Shown in pieces: positions 12,301-25,293 of a stretch of 64,000 bases of DNA (its first letter is position 1; each line of letters starts with the position of its first letter). Under the pieces are notes generated by a model that worked only from the letters and a program-made list of their open reading frames with translations, did no database searches and had not been told where the DNA came from. Position numbers and translations under genes: made by a program. This stretch comes from Riptortus pedestris (Eukaryota; Arthropoda; Insecta; Hemiptera; Alydidae). The stretch spans positions 32,894,001 to 32,958,000 of the forward strand of contig CM032230.1 of NCBI GenBank assembly GCA_019009955.1. The letters are read 5' to 3'.

Positions 12301-13348
12301 GAAACATTAACACCAATGTTTTAATTTCCAGTATTTTTTTACAACTATAGTATGTGGCATACAAGTAGTGTGATATTATGAAATAATGGTGTATTAATAA
12401 GGAGTAGAGTGAAAGTGTTGAATAGTGATGTACTCAGGATGCAACCTTGAAGGACACCTGCAAGGATGATCTGGAGGCTTGTCTATTCTTGGGGCGTGAC
12501 AGCAATTTTCCGTCATCGTCAAAACACGTGACCGTTCCCCGCCATTTACAGTGGCAACAACCCCTAACATTTATCGTTGTAAGTAATGTCTTTTTTTTTT
12601 TTTTTTCCTTTGAGAAATTTTCACTACTCACTTTTATTCGCTTCACAGACTTTTCGGGCATTCCGAATCGTGGAGAAAGACTAGTATTTCACAGTAGATG
12701 ATGATGGTATTGCTTTCGTTTATTTCAGCAGATAGGATATATTTATAATAGAGTAGTTGAACCGAGCGTTTATATTTTTGATCATTAAACAATTATACTG
12801 GAATATAAATGTAATATGCATGGGTTTGGTACTAAGGAAGAACGTCGTTTGTGCGACCTGCTGCATGAAGCCTCTTAGTCCATGTAGCTGATTCCGTGAA
12901 CATGGCGTCTCTAAATTATCATTGAAACATTCAACGGAATAAGGTCACAGATATGAAACAACTATGGCTCATCGCGGATTATAGCAATTGATTTAAGTTC
13001 TCATTGACACTGAATAATACGATCCAATTCCTCTCAGTCAATCTCTTAAAATAACTCTGACTGGAACACAAAAGTAAACATTCATCCTATAGAATAACTT
13101 TCCGAATATTATAAACATATTTTGTATTCAAGTGTACTCTTAGACTTCTACGGTCCTTGTCATTAGAACTATAGGGTCTTAACGACCGTGTCTTCATGAG
13201 CCATGCTGATATGTTGAATTTTCGAATAAATCCCCTCCTGATAAACCCACTCTTTTCCATCTCGGAGCAAATATTATTCACTTAACTGCCTAAATATCGA
13301 GTATTAATAAAATAGTCATTTTCGAAATAAAAAATGTACATTCTTAAT
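12301..13348. other. Unassigned sequence with overlapping antisense ORFs
   Basis: Two opposite-strand ORFs of 75 and 84 codons overlap at 12,434-12,701, but neither has a recognisable domain and both run through a poly-T/poly-A tract near 12,590. I see no splice-like structure or repeat boundary. Confidence 0.35.
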
Positions 13349-13710
13349 TGATGACGTCATCAAGCAACGAATTTGCCTGTATCTCGCATAATAAGGGTCT
13401 TATAGAAACAATATTTGGTATTTTAGCTTAGAAGAAAGTGGTTCATGATATAGCAGCTTATTGCTAATGAAACATGAGCTGGAGGGGGAGGGGGGTTAAT
13501 AAATTATGAAAACTAAAAAATCCAAATATCTCGGATAATATTCATATTAGAGAAAATATGCATATTTATAGATAATTACATTTACAATATCATTGCTCTA
13601 TACAAATTTCGAAACACCCTGAGTAGGATCGATTGACATATGAGGAAATTTTTCGAAAATCGCGTTATGAGTACAACCTCAATAGCTAATTTTACTTAAG
13701 AGAAGTAAAA
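13349..13710 (+). mobile_element. HINE-like element, 5'-truncated
   Basis: This copy carries the middle and right end only. It starts at ATGACGTCATCAAGCAACGA, includes the AAATATCTCGGATAATATTC block and the GTAGGATCGATTGACAT motif, and ends with a decayed hairpin (TTTTACTTAAGAGAAGTAAAA). The (AT)n tract is absent. It resembles the internal parts of the copies at 4.0 and 25.3 kb. Confidence 0.7.
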
Positions 13711-14645
13711 CGTTACTTTTGATTGAAATATAGCTTATCAATTATCTTAGTACATTTGGCACTAGCACGCAAAATATCATTGAAATACTCCTTGAAAAAT
13801 CGGAGTTTCAACTTTAATGTCATTAATCACGAATACCCACATATTGCGAAAAACATTTATGCCATCGTGTTTTAAACGAGTCTTGTAAAACTTGTGTTCA
13901 GAGAAAATCTGTAGCTGAAATTTCTTTTATCACACGCTTTCATTACGTCCAGAAGTGTCATTGAGAAGTGGGGGTTTCCTTGCACAGGGATCGTGCAGTT
14001 TCTTGATTTTACTGTAGAGCATCTAAGGATTTTTGATCGCCTAACAGAAAAGTTCTTCCTATAATTAAAACTTGACCAAAACACATCCTTGAGCTTACAT
14101 GGATATCCTGATTAAAATAATAATAAACGCAATACTGGGCCAAAAAATAGCCACCTCTTTAGTGAATATTTTTTTTAATTTTCATTGTGTTTCTTTAGTG
14201 AATTTAATTTTGGATTTCAAGTATAGTTGTTCTACTTTCAAAAAAAAAATTCAATTCCTTTGATTTTCTTAATCTATAAATTATAATCACGGGATTTAAG
14301 GCTCTTTTATCTCTCATTATGAATCATTACATCAGTAGTAGCAACTCCGTCTGAACGCACGTACAGCTGTGCACGATCTATGGGGCAATACTGATTTCCT
14401 AGCAACAGGTTGAGGTTTCGTACCATTGATTGGCAATGCGATATAGTTCCCAATATCAGGCAATCTGTACAACGGATAATCATGTATTGACTTCAATTAG
14501 AGCAAAATGGCCGAAATGAAAATCAAATTTATAATGTTAGCTTTTATACTCACTAACAACACTGAATGTAGATTAATTTTGAGGCAATTATATTAAAACT
14601 CAACCGTTTACGCGTGTGGATGTGTCATCTATGATAAGAGCAAAA
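13711..14645. other. Unassigned sequence
   Basis: No supported gene. The 70-residue reverse ORF at 13,872-14,084 has no motif. A GC-richer patch near 14,340-14,430 has no recognised identity. Confidence 0.35.
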
Positions 14646-14933
14646 AGTCCGTCACGGAGGAGCTGCGCAAACTAAACAGATTTCCCTCGTGAAGCTTAAT
14701 AACAGATAAACCTACATGCTGCTAACACAACACCAACTGAATAAATACAAAAGGTAATAAGAAATGTTTCCTCTCAATTTGGAAGTGTCTCAAATGTAAA
14801 CCAACAGGTCTGCCAACGCCTCCAGAAAGAAAAATAATAACTGAAATATATCAGAATATTACATATTAATTATATTGAAAACCAAGTACTATATCTTGTA
14901 CTGTAATTTATAATAGATCAAAACATTCGAAAT

Positions 14934-14973
<40 letters not shown>

Positions 14974-15096
14974 GAAAAGAACCTCATTTTTTTCATCTCC
15001 TGGGTAGGATCGATGGACATTTGAGGAAATTTTTAAAAACTCGCATCGTGAGTACGACCTCAATAGCTGATTTCCCTTAAAGGAAATCTGCTAATA
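14646..15096 (+). mobile_element. HINE-like element, internally deleted
   Basis: The left half matches the 4.0-kb copy (GTCCGTCACGGAGGAGCTGC, later AATAAGAAATGTTTCCTCT). It jumps directly to an (AT)n tract at about 14,938-14,968 and then to the right-end module ATCTCCTGGGTAGGATCGAT and hairpin TTTCCCTTAAAGGAAA, closing with CTAATAAC. About 250 bases of the usual middle are missing. It joins a left half of the no-(AT)n subfamily to the (AT)n-type right end. Confidence 0.82.
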
Positions 15097-16779
15097 ACCC
15101 CACACGTTTATTTTGTAAATTGCCCAAGTATTATTTTACTATTTTTGCTCCGGAGGGACAATATGGAAATATATTGGTATAGCTATCAAATTTTTCTGAG
15201 AACATAAAAGCAAAAATTTACTCCTCTATGCATGTTAAAATGTTTTGACTTTCTTTTGATAACATATATATAAATAAAAATATTGTGATTCAATTGGTTT
15301 TACCAAGTCTTACATTTAAATGAGTCCATTAAATAGAAAAAGACGTAATTTATAACTCTTTTGAAATTACTAAGAGATTTGGTAATTTAACAAAAGTAAT
15401 TGTGATTTGATGTTTCTTTAATGTCCTCTTTTAAAACTTCGTAATTCCCTGATTATTTAAGAGAATCATAAAATCTCCTTCTGTCATCTAAAGACAGTAG
15501 TTCTCACTCCGCTATTAGCCACTGCTTAGATTTGAACATTTCCAACATATGAAGAAGTACAGTGATAAATAATGAGGTTTGGTTTGGGAAAATCACCATT
15601 AGGAACATTTATCGTGGAATCTATTTTTCCATTGCTGTTTGTAAGTTTTTTTTTTAAATTTCTTTTTATTAGCTTGCTTCGCATGTTGGTGTACTCGGCA
15701 ATGTATGTTAGCGAATCTAGTAACACAATCGCAATTCTTAATTAATGTAATTTTTTAATTTAATAAAATGAATTGGGTCATATGATACAAAACTAGCAAA
15801 TTAAACATCAATATCTAAATGTTGATAAATTGGTAAATTATAGATGAATATGCACTAGCAAATCAACTATTAAATTTTGAGTGATTTTTTATAATTGGAA
15901 TCTTTTTATAATAAATTTTCGTTACAGATTTTATTTTTATTTTTACTCCTTTGTACTAAGAAAGAAGTATTGTATTCGCAAAATTTCAGGTATTCTGATT
16001 TCAACAGAATTATCCGTTTCACCCTCTATGAACCTGTCTGACTAGTTTCTATATGCATGTACAATGTATCTCGCACAGCTAAAAAACCGCTAGCCTTAGA
16101 ATGTTTAATTTTCATATTTGAGTTATTATAAGGTGTACTGTAGCACACTTCCCCTTCAGGAGATTTAGAGGGGGCGTAAATAAAGCATTTCAAATTTCTT
16201 AGTAACTATTGGAGACATAAAGAATTTATATAAGGTCATTTCCATTTGTCATGAAAAGATCTATAAATCTATAAATGTTCCAACACATTTTAATAGATAA
16301 ATCTATATCTATAAAGTGTTCCCACACATTTTTCCATCCGATGAATAGAGACGGAGATATCTATAACTTTTGAATTTAAACGTTTAAAAGAAATTTAATC
16401 AAACATTTGGTTCATTTATACTTCTCCAGGAGTTCAAAGAACTCATGTGTTCCCCCATCAGACTACCTTTAATATACCTGATAAGTTAAAATATACACAT
16501 GTCCCATACATAATTACACATAAACACTTGCGCGCGCGCATACCACACATACACATTCACCATACTCATACAAGACCAGGGTCTTCCTGCTGTTTTTTAT
16601 ATAATATCTTTGGCAGCCTACAGAGCTCCATTCATTTCACATGACCCAATTATTGTAGTGTCATCTCAAAACTCCTTGGTTCTGAATTTTCGTAACATCC
16701 TTTCTAATCATTTTCGCCAATTTGATAAGCTTGTTAGGTGATCCCCTGGGTCTATAAAGCCGTGACGGTAAACTTACTG
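15097..16779. other. Unassigned AT-rich sequence
   Basis: No gene or clear transposon. A decayed segment near 16,130-16,400 has phrases such as GAGACGGAGATATCTATAA that recall the middle of the HINE-like family, but the match is too weak to call. A CA/CACA-rich stretch lies near 16,490-16,575. Confidence 0.35.
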
Positions 16780-17312
16780 AAATCAAATCGAATACGCTCA
16801 ACTGGATGAAGAGAAGAAATTGTATTTGTACGCTACGCACAGGAACATACTAGACTAACACATTCTAATGAGCAGGGAAGATGAACCTATATGTCGACAC
16901 AGCAGCAGTACGCCGACTGTAAAACACATACTAACTGACTGCACACTAGTAATAATGTAGACATGGCCCAGAAATTTTGCGAACTACTAGCCGACAGAAA
17001 ACAATTTATAGATGTTTTCTTTTAAGTATTTAAGAAATAATGGGTTATTTGATGAAATATAAAAGCTATTAGTTATGAAAAATATATATAGCAAGCACTG
17101 TATTCGTGGTATATAAGAATTGTCTCCTTATAGGTTTTTTTTTTCTTATGTTGTAAATATACTAACAATTTATATTTAATTTTGTGGATTGTACTATTAT
17201 TGAATTAAACTTAAGTTATGTAGATTTTTAATATTTATTTAATTTTGTAAAATTCTAACATGTTTAAAGATGAATCGCCATTGTAACGTTTTCGCGAATA
17301 AATAATAATATA
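16780..17312 (+). pseudogene. I-like LINE 3' end, RNase H-type ORF2 tail
   Basis: A broken frame preserves pieces of the ORF2 C-terminus seen at 60.7 kb: an LRTGT-like stretch near 16,830, then a Cys/His motif ending TVKHILTDC near 16,920-16,950. Stops and frameshifts interrupt it. Downstream, a 3' UTR with AATATTTATTTAATTTTGTA and a GAATCGCCATTGTAAC block runs into an AATAAATAATAATA tail at about 17,300. The same UTR block occurs twice near 62.8-62.97 kb. Non-functional remnant. Confidence 0.72.
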
Positions 17313-17944
17313 AAGCCCTAACTACTAGTGCCTTTCTGCGCTCTTGTAAGCCTGACAGACATGCGTTAACATTACGCTCATATGTGTTTGCTAACCCTAG
17401 CTTAGGATCAAAAACATGATCGACAGCAGTTTTGGTTGAAAAGCAAATGGTACTCTCCCAGTTGACCTCCGACAAATGGACAAAGATCACATTTTGTATA
17501 CCGCTGGATGAAGCAAAATATCTCTGAATATCTCATATTTTATGCTATTTGTTTATTTCATGCATTTACTCAATACTAAGCAACAAGCTTTGAAGCTGCA
17601 ATCTAAAATATTCCTTGTATCCCTTCTTTTGAAGATAAATGCAGATGAAGCAACTTCTTCACTTTCACGAGAGCTATTTCTCGTCCGTTCGAATAATTTA
17701 TGATCATCGAAAATGTATTGTCCCTTCTTTTTGATGCTCTTCTCTAACATTCTTTTTTCTCTTTTGATTTAGCTTCCATTTTTACAAATATTTTCCCCAA
17801 TCATACCATTTCGTCCAATCTGCTGAACAATCAGAAAATCTTTATCTTCTTCAAGATCCCAAGTGACGCACATGGTGATAATTTTTTATTAACTAGGTAT
17901 CTCTACCAAGAATACACAGATTCATGAAGAGGCCATGTTGTCTT
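17313..17944. other. Unassigned sequence
   Basis: Two reverse-strand ORFs (17,239-17,490 and 17,553-17,750) overlap this stretch and lack recognisable motifs. No repeat boundary is evident. Confidence 0.35.
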
Positions 17945-18120
17945 CACAAGACTACTTATTGGACGTACGTACCTGACTCGTTCTTGCATAATGAACAAAA
18001 ATCCAAGTATTTGTCTGTTCTCATTGCAACACTGCAGTAACTATAAATCACCTACAAACAGAATGCAAATTACGAACTTAATGGCTGGGGGTAGTCCCAT
18101 GGTTTTCATGTGTCAAGAGC
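17945..18120 (+). pseudogene. I-like LINE ORF2 C-terminal fragment
   Basis: Frames here read IGRTYLTRSCIMN, then the Cys/His motif CSHCNTAVTINHLQTEC, then a remnant of the GGSP-like stretch that follows in the 60-kb copy. The spacing (C-x2-C-x7-H-x4-C) is the zinc-knuckle-like motif found after RNase H in I-clade LINEs. At least one frameshift separates the two parts. A second small piece of the same region lies at 18,493-18,556. Confidence 0.72.
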
Positions 18121-18492
18121 AATGATTGTGTTGTTTTGTGAAATGTTTACAAAACTCCTGTATTAGTTGAAACTCAACCCTCTGCAACAACCACTAAAAA
18201 TGTATAAAAAATCTGATATTTCTAAGGTTTTTTTAATGTTTATATTGAAGAACTACACTAGAGTAGTACGTTTTATTGACAAAGTGCTTAGGTTTTAGTG
18301 CTTTATTATTAATGATTTTAGAAGCGCTGAAACTTCTTTGCATATAAGACAGGAATAAGTATTATAAACATTAGTTTATCTCACAAATTTGTATTCAATA
18401 TTGTTCAAAATAACTTCACAAAACTAAAACTAACTTATTTCTCAGCTTTATATTTTATCTACTTATTTCATGAATGGCCACCGACTAACAAG
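18121..18492. other. Unassigned sequence
   Basis: Nothing supported in this stretch between two LINE fragments. It is possibly LINE-derived 3' sequence, but no tail was seen. Confidence 0.3.
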
Positions 18493-18556
18493 AGAAGGCG
18501 AATTGAGGAAGTTGCGCTGACCAGACTACGTATTGGCTATTCCGTACTTAATCGCG
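18493..18556 (+). pseudogene. Short I-like LINE ORF2 fragment
   Basis: One frame reads RRIEEVALTRLRIGYSVLN, matching the RRDQVVLTRLRIGHTYLTH stretch of the 60-kb LINE copy. It is cut off about 20 bases before the left end of the next HINE-like element, consistent with that element having inserted into an already broken LINE. Confidence 0.6.
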
Positions 18557-18574
18557 GACATTTGCGTGAAGAAA

Positions 18575-18720
18575 AAGTCCGTCACGCAGGGGTTGCGTAA
18601 ACTAAGCAGATTCCCCGCGTGAAGTTTAACAATAGATAGGCAAGCACTTTCGAGAAACTCTAAATAAATAAATGATAAAGTTTCCTCCTATTTATTGCAA
18701 GTTATTAGGCATATTTATAG
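18575..18720 (+). mobile_element. HINE-like left-end fragment
   Basis: The left end (AGTCCGTCACGCAGGGGTTG, then AAACTAAGCAGATTCCCCGC) is present, followed by a decayed stretch to about 18,720. The rest of the element is not recognisable downstream. The next related sequence (19,230-19,583) is a left half in the opposite orientation. Confidence 0.7.
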
Positions 18721-19127
18721 CTCACCGCATCAGCGTATTTTCCTTGAACGTCAAATACGTAACTAATGCACGGCTTATCGGCGAGCGGAGAGAATGCAGA
18801 TAGCTCTAGCTCTTGAAAGCTATTGAAAGTTGTATTTTAGAAGGACGATTCGTGAGAAAATGCACCAACTAAGGCCTTTCCGTGGAGACTCGACTCGTCC
18901 AAGGCTCATTAAATTTTAGTTTACGGTTGACAGCTAGAAATAGGACTGGAATAGTTATGGATCGTAGAGGGTTCGTCTACGGATGTAAGAGTCACGAAGG
19001 AATTCCAATACAGAAAAACCTTTTACTGTCTAGGACACGATTTTTATTTTATTGCTTTATTATACGATGCAGAGAAAAGTTTTTCGATGTTACTGGCAAT
19101 AGTTTTCGACAGAGGTTTTGTTGTACA
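18721..19127. other. Unassigned sequence, part of a 141-codon ORF
   Basis: A plus-strand ORF runs 18,882-19,307 but passes into the 88-bp duplicated segment and then into antisense HINE-like sequence. Its protein has no recognisable domain, so I do not annotate it as a gene. Confidence 0.4.
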
Positions 19128-19215
19128 TTAATCACGAACGAATTTGGTCTAAGTAATATGCTACTTTGCCATTTATTAGACACAACCGCTCAAGCATATG
19201 CTAACACGTATAAAA
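19128..19215. repeat. 88-bp perfect direct repeat, copy 1
   Basis: This segment, beginning TTAATCACGAACGAATTTGG and ending AACACGTATAAAA, is identical to 20,428-20,515. The two copies are exactly 1,300 bases apart. No inverted repeats, tail or duplicated flanks mark it as a known transposon end. Confidence 0.9.
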
Positions 19216-19229
19216 CACGAGATACATTA

Positions 19230-19583
19230 TTATTATTAATTATACGAGATACATGCAAATATGTTCTGGTGACCCCCATCCCTCGTCTTAAGTTCTTGGA
19301 CTACTAAAACTTTATTGATTGAGCTACAAACTGTTCTGATTCATTATAAATTGCAGTACTATATATAGTACAGTTTAAATAAAAGTAGTATGTTATATTC
19401 TGTGTATGAGCCTTTGGCAGCGCTATTTTTATACATTTCAGACGCTTCCCGTCGGGAGGTTTCTTATTACCATTTGTACTTATTGACGGTGCTGTTGTGC
19501 TACCAGTATGAAGATTTATTTATTGTTAAATTTTACAAGGGAAATCGTCATAGTTTACGCAGCCTCGTAGCGTAACGGACTTT
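19230..19583 (-). mobile_element. HINE-like element, left half only
   Basis: On the reverse strand the left end (AAGTCCGTTACGCTACGAGG near 19,583) leads into the long-subfamily left half, with landmarks AATGGTAATAAGAAACCTCC and ATTTGCATGTATCTCGTATA. It stops near 19,235 at an (ATT)n-like stretch. It faces the left-end fragment at 18,575, so the 1-kb segment is bounded by two outward-facing left ends. Confidence 0.75.
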
Positions 19584-19943
19584 TTTCTATCCACGCATGA
19601 CCTTCTGTCAATCTAATCATTTTCATTCGTTCACATCCTAACTTAATAACGAACTATAAGGAACGGCGTATCTGACTCGTAGTTCTCCATTTCGAGTTGA
19701 TTAATTCAGTCAGCCAAAGATGGTTACCCGGAGTTTCAGAATTTTAATCTAAATCAGGATATTGCGAAGCTCGGAAACTTTAGATTAACATTCACTCTTT
19801 CCCAAATATTCCCCGGTTCCTTTGAAAGCCTATGCGGAGTCTCGGCACAGAATAATTAACAGGTTCGTTACAAACCCTCAACTGATATCATGTCGTTTGA
19901 AGTTCGTTTTGATTATAACATTTTTATATAAGTAAACGTACTT

Positions 19944-20048
19944 TTTAGCAGAATTCCACTAAGGGAAGTCAGCAATTAAAGTTGTACTCAAGCCGCGAAA
20001 AAAAAACCTCAAATGTCCATTGAACCTACCTAAATGACGTAAATTATT
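19944..20048 (-). mobile_element. HINE-like right-end fragment
   Basis: In reverse orientation only the terminal module remains: CTGCTAA end, decayed hairpin (AGAATTCCACTAAGGGAAGT), and the complement of the GTAGGATCGATGGACATTTG block reading CAAATGTCCATTGAACCTAC. It is truncated near 20,048. Confidence 0.65.
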
Positions 20049-20427
20049 TTTTGTTTCATCGGTTGCCGACGTCGATGCATAATCGTCTTTCATTCATCGT
20101 GATTAATTTTTGAATAAATAATTTAAGTAAAGCAATGTCGATAACTCTCAATCGGGAGTGGAAGTTGTGAGGACTTAACTGATATTTACGGTCTTCTCTA
20201 TTGTAATATCGAGATCTTTTAAGCAGTCGGATGATTCAGAAGTGAGTATGAAGTACATATGGGTTCATGTCTTTGATAAGGGCCATACATACATTTATAT
20301 GTTGTAAGAAAGCCTCCCAATATGCGTTAAACAATCCCAAACCTCTAACTTTTCGTGACGAATAAAACATACAGTTAGGAGTATCTGATGGCAAACTTAA
20401 TATTTCTTTTGCGCAGCTCTTAATTAT
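20049..20427. other. Unassigned sequence
   Basis: No recognisable gene, repeat end or RNA. It separates a HINE-like right end from the second copy of the 88-bp repeat. Confidence 0.3.
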
Positions 20428-20515
20428 TTAATCACGAACGAATTTGGTCTAAGTAATATGCTACTTTGCCATTTATTAGACACAACCGCTCAAGCATATG
20501 CTAACACGTATAAAA
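20428..20515. repeat. 88-bp perfect direct repeat, copy 2
   Basis: Identical to 19,128-19,215 over the full 88 bases, with unrelated flanks on both sides. Absence of any mismatch implies a recent duplication or very recent insertion of a short element. Confidence 0.9.
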
Positions 20516-20660
20516 TACGTTTATTTTAAAGTTCATCAATATTGGTTGCATTAGAACAGGACAATGATTAAGAAAAGTTAACCAGCCGATGTTTATAACC
20601 ATCATATGATTATACAAGCTACACATTCAAACAATTTACAAGCGGATCATCTCTTGTAAA

Positions 20661-22371
<1,711 letters not shown>

Positions 22372-22412
22372 AGTCATCACACAGGGGGTGCGCTAACTAA
22401 ACATAATGTTCA
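22372..22412 (+). mobile_element. HINE-like left-end remnant
   Basis: The sequence AAAGTCATCACACAGGGGGT then GCGCTAACTAAAC matches the family left end with substitutions. It is cut off after about 40 bases, and a second left end follows 185 bases downstream. Confidence 0.55.
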
Positions 22413-22555
22413 AGTGCTTTAATTCTCTGTTGCTTCCTTTCTAACAACCATGTTAAGACAAGGATTAGAAATTCAAGCTGCTTATAAAGTACTCATTGAT
22501 AATGTACCCATTTCTTAAGGTTTCAAGGGTAAGAAAGAATTTTTAGTGAACATGA

Positions 22556-22807
22556 AAAAGTCCGTCAAGCAGGGGGTAACTAAGCAGATTTCCCTCATGA
22601 TGGTTTAAATCACTTGTGATCTCATCTTACAACACATTCTTTATTTATATGTAAAAGATCGAATGAGTAGAAGGAGGGGGTGTTACTGAACCCTGAAAAC
22701 GAGTAAGTAATAATAATTAGCTGAATACATCAGTTACTTAACAATTCAAACAGCAACAATTGTAGAGCATTAATAGTTTAAGCAAATTGGATCTATATCA
22801 TTTCACT

Positions 22808-22867
<60 letters not shown>

Positions 22868-24144
22868 CCTGAATGCCACTAACTAAAAAGTAAAAATGCA
22901 AATACCTCGGTTCATGATCAATATAGTGAAAAAACATTATGACAAAATTTATAGAACATTTAATTTTCTTGGTGAACAAACTAGGCCAGTTCCTCTCTGC
23001 AATGCGTTTATCGAGACAAAATGAACTTTCAGAGCAACGGCTCCATCTTCAGTGACTTTGAAAATGCACTGTGTCTCAATAAAAGCTTTGTAGAGGAAGA
23101 CAAGCCTAGCTTGTATATCCAGATTGATTCGTTCGACTACCACCCAGTTTCATTGGAAGAATTTAATTGCCAATAAGTTTTATTATGTACACTTTCCCGA
23201 TCCGACGAAAAATCCAAGAGATATTTCCAGTTTTTAAAATTCCCCTCTTAACCTCACTTCTTCCGATTTTACCTGTTGACGAACTTTTCATTATTTTTAC
23301 ACAAAACGTTTAAATATCCCGTTTAGTTAATCGTTAACAAACAAAAATTGCGAGCGCTAGAGCGGTAACAGACAAATATATACTATATATAATTTTGAAT
23401 GGTTCTCATTTTTGTCCTCTACTAGGTAGGATCGATGAGCATTTGAGAAAACGTTTTTAAAAATCGTTTCCTTAAGCCCACAAACTAAAAATTTCAAATA
23501 TTTCGATTTATAATCAATGTACTGAAAAACCATATATTACAACATTTATTGAACATTAAATTTTCTGAATGAAAAATTTGGGTCTGATTTCCTCTAATTA
23601 GAGTTTACTGAGACATTGCCTTCGCAGTTCTATGAAAACAAATTTATTATTTACTCTTAGAATAATATGGTTCACGATATACTAGCTTATTGTTAGTAAG
23701 AGTAAGAGTGGGGGGTATCTCAGTTAATATTCATGACAGAGAAAATATGTATATAACAACATTTAGTAGATATTAAATATGTAATAAGTTTCGTACTATA
23801 TACTTTTTCGATGATATACGAGTATATAATAACGAAGATATTGCGAATTTTTGATATTCCATCACTCTAGACCCCACCCCCTCCTCTACCTAGTTCGATT
23901 TCAGCTGTTGACGGACTTGATCTTTAGTTTGACATAAAACGCTTATATATCGAGTTGGTAACGATTGAAAAAAATTGCGACGGCTAGTGCGGTTACAGAC
24001 AAATATATATATAAAATTTTGAACGGACCTCATTTTCTTCGCCTAATAGGTAGGATCGAAGGACATTTGAGAAATATTCTTCCAAAATCACGTAATCAGT
24101 ATAATCTCCATAGCTGAATTCCATTAAGGGAAATCTGCTAAAAG
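22556..24144 (+). mobile_element. Composite HINE-like element with two right-end modules
   Basis: The left end (AAGTCCGTCAAGCAGGGGG) is followed by a middle, an (AT)n tract at 22,810-22,865 and further internal sequence. A first right-end module (TAGGTAGGATCGATGAGCAT) appears near 23,425-23,495 but lacks the terminal hairpin. Middle-type sequence then repeats, and a second right-end module with hairpin and CTGCTAAAAG closes at 24,144. A foldback-type fragment lies at 22,965-23,170. I read this as nested or tandem copies rather than one unit; the total of 1.6 kb is about twice a normal copy. Confidence 0.7.
22965..23170. repeat. Short foldback repeat related to the 10.5-12.3 kb inverted repeat
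   Basis: The left half reads CTCTGCAATGCG...AAATGAACTTTCAG then GGCTCCATCTTCAGTG. The right half reads back toward the complement (GAAAATGCACT...CTTTGTAGAGGAAGACAAG) and ends TGGAAGAATTTAATTGCCAA. Both halves match the arms of the larger inverted repeat, including the GATTCGTTCG...CTACCAC segment. Confidence 0.65.
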
Positions 24145-24613
24145 ACCAGACTACCGGGAATCGGTGCTCTTGAAGTCGAAGCGACGACTCATAGCGTTCC
24201 AAGGCACTTGAGAGCAGTGGCCCATGTCTAAGTTGAACGGGCAGACAAATCAAATAAACAGATCCAGGCCTTGGTTGTTGTGAGAATAATATTGATAGAG
24301 CGAGATTGAACTCGCTGGTCAAGGGCTCGGCCTCAACATTCTCATCTACTCTCTCCGTCCTTCTCGCTTATCACTTATTGCCACGGCCACGGCGAAGATA
24401 TAAACGATAACAAATGTAACAAAATTTGTCACTCTAATCAATCTGACAGGTTGTCATTGATATAAGCGAGGTTTTTATAGCTGAGTGTGAGATAATGACT
24501 TTCTTAAGAGTGCATTCATCAATAAAGTGCTATTCACGGGAGAAACCGTAGATCTGTGAACTCGATCCGATTGTGTTCTAAAGGCACATGACAAGAGATG
24601 CCAAAGTAAAATA
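24145..24613. other. GC-richer patch, unassigned
   Basis: The stretch 24,145-24,380 is less AT-rich than its surroundings and carries a reverse-strand open frame (24,322 down to 23,993) that runs into the HINE-like right end. The part outside the transposon, around residues LSSALERYESSLRLQEH, has no family I recognise. It could be decayed transposon coding sequence. Confidence 0.35.
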
Positions 24614-25100
24614 AAAGTCCGTCACGCAAGAGCTGCGTAAACTAAGCAGATTACACACGTACTGGTATAACACACTAGTGATCTCAAGTAGCTGCCAGTT
24701 CTGGCTGAAATCAAGAAAATACGAATAACTCCCTTAATACTTGAGTTACGAAAACATGCACGGTACAACTATTGTAGAACATTAATAGTTTCATAAAAAT
24801 GGTTTTATAACATTTCACGAAGGGACTCATTTATAACGAACATATTTTAGGTTTTGAATCCCCCGCCCCTAAACCCCTCCTATTCCTGGTTCGATTTCAG
24901 CCAATAAAAAATATGATATTTAGTGTCCACGTAAAGGCTTAATATTGAAATAAACATTTACCAGTAAAGAATTTAAAATTTTAAATGATAATGCCATCAC
25001 ACAACGTATTTGTATGTATCCCCCAAAATATAAGTTCAATAGAAACAAAATCTAGTACTTACACTTAGAATAATATGGTTCACCACTAGAGCGGTAACAG

Positions 25101-25156
<56 letters not shown>

Positions 25157-25205
25157 GGATCGATGGACATTTGACGAAATGTTTCGAATGTTTGTGTGAA
25201 CAAGG
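24614..25205 (+). mobile_element. HINE-like element with (AT)n, 3'-truncated
   Basis: The left end AAGTCCGTCACGCAAGAGCT is followed by a variant left half (TTACACACGTACTGGTATAA), the middle, the GAGCGGTAACAGACAAATAT block and an (AT)n tract at 25,106-25,154. It then enters the GTAGGATCGATGGACATTTG module but breaks off before the hairpin. It belongs to the short-left-half subfamily shared with 37.1, 43.7 and 48.5 kb. Confidence 0.8.
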
Positions 25206-25293
25206 GTTCCTTTAACTAAGCAGACATACCACGTTCTGGAAAGGGCGATCTGATTCCACCCAATTTATTCTCTATATTCCCGCAATCCATTTG

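Noticed and set aside
12434..12701. Antisense gene pair
   Set aside because: Both frames depend on a poly-T/poly-A run and lack motifs.
18882..19307. 141-codon ORF as a gene
   Set aside because: It runs through the 88-bp duplicated segment into antisense transposon sequence and has no domain.
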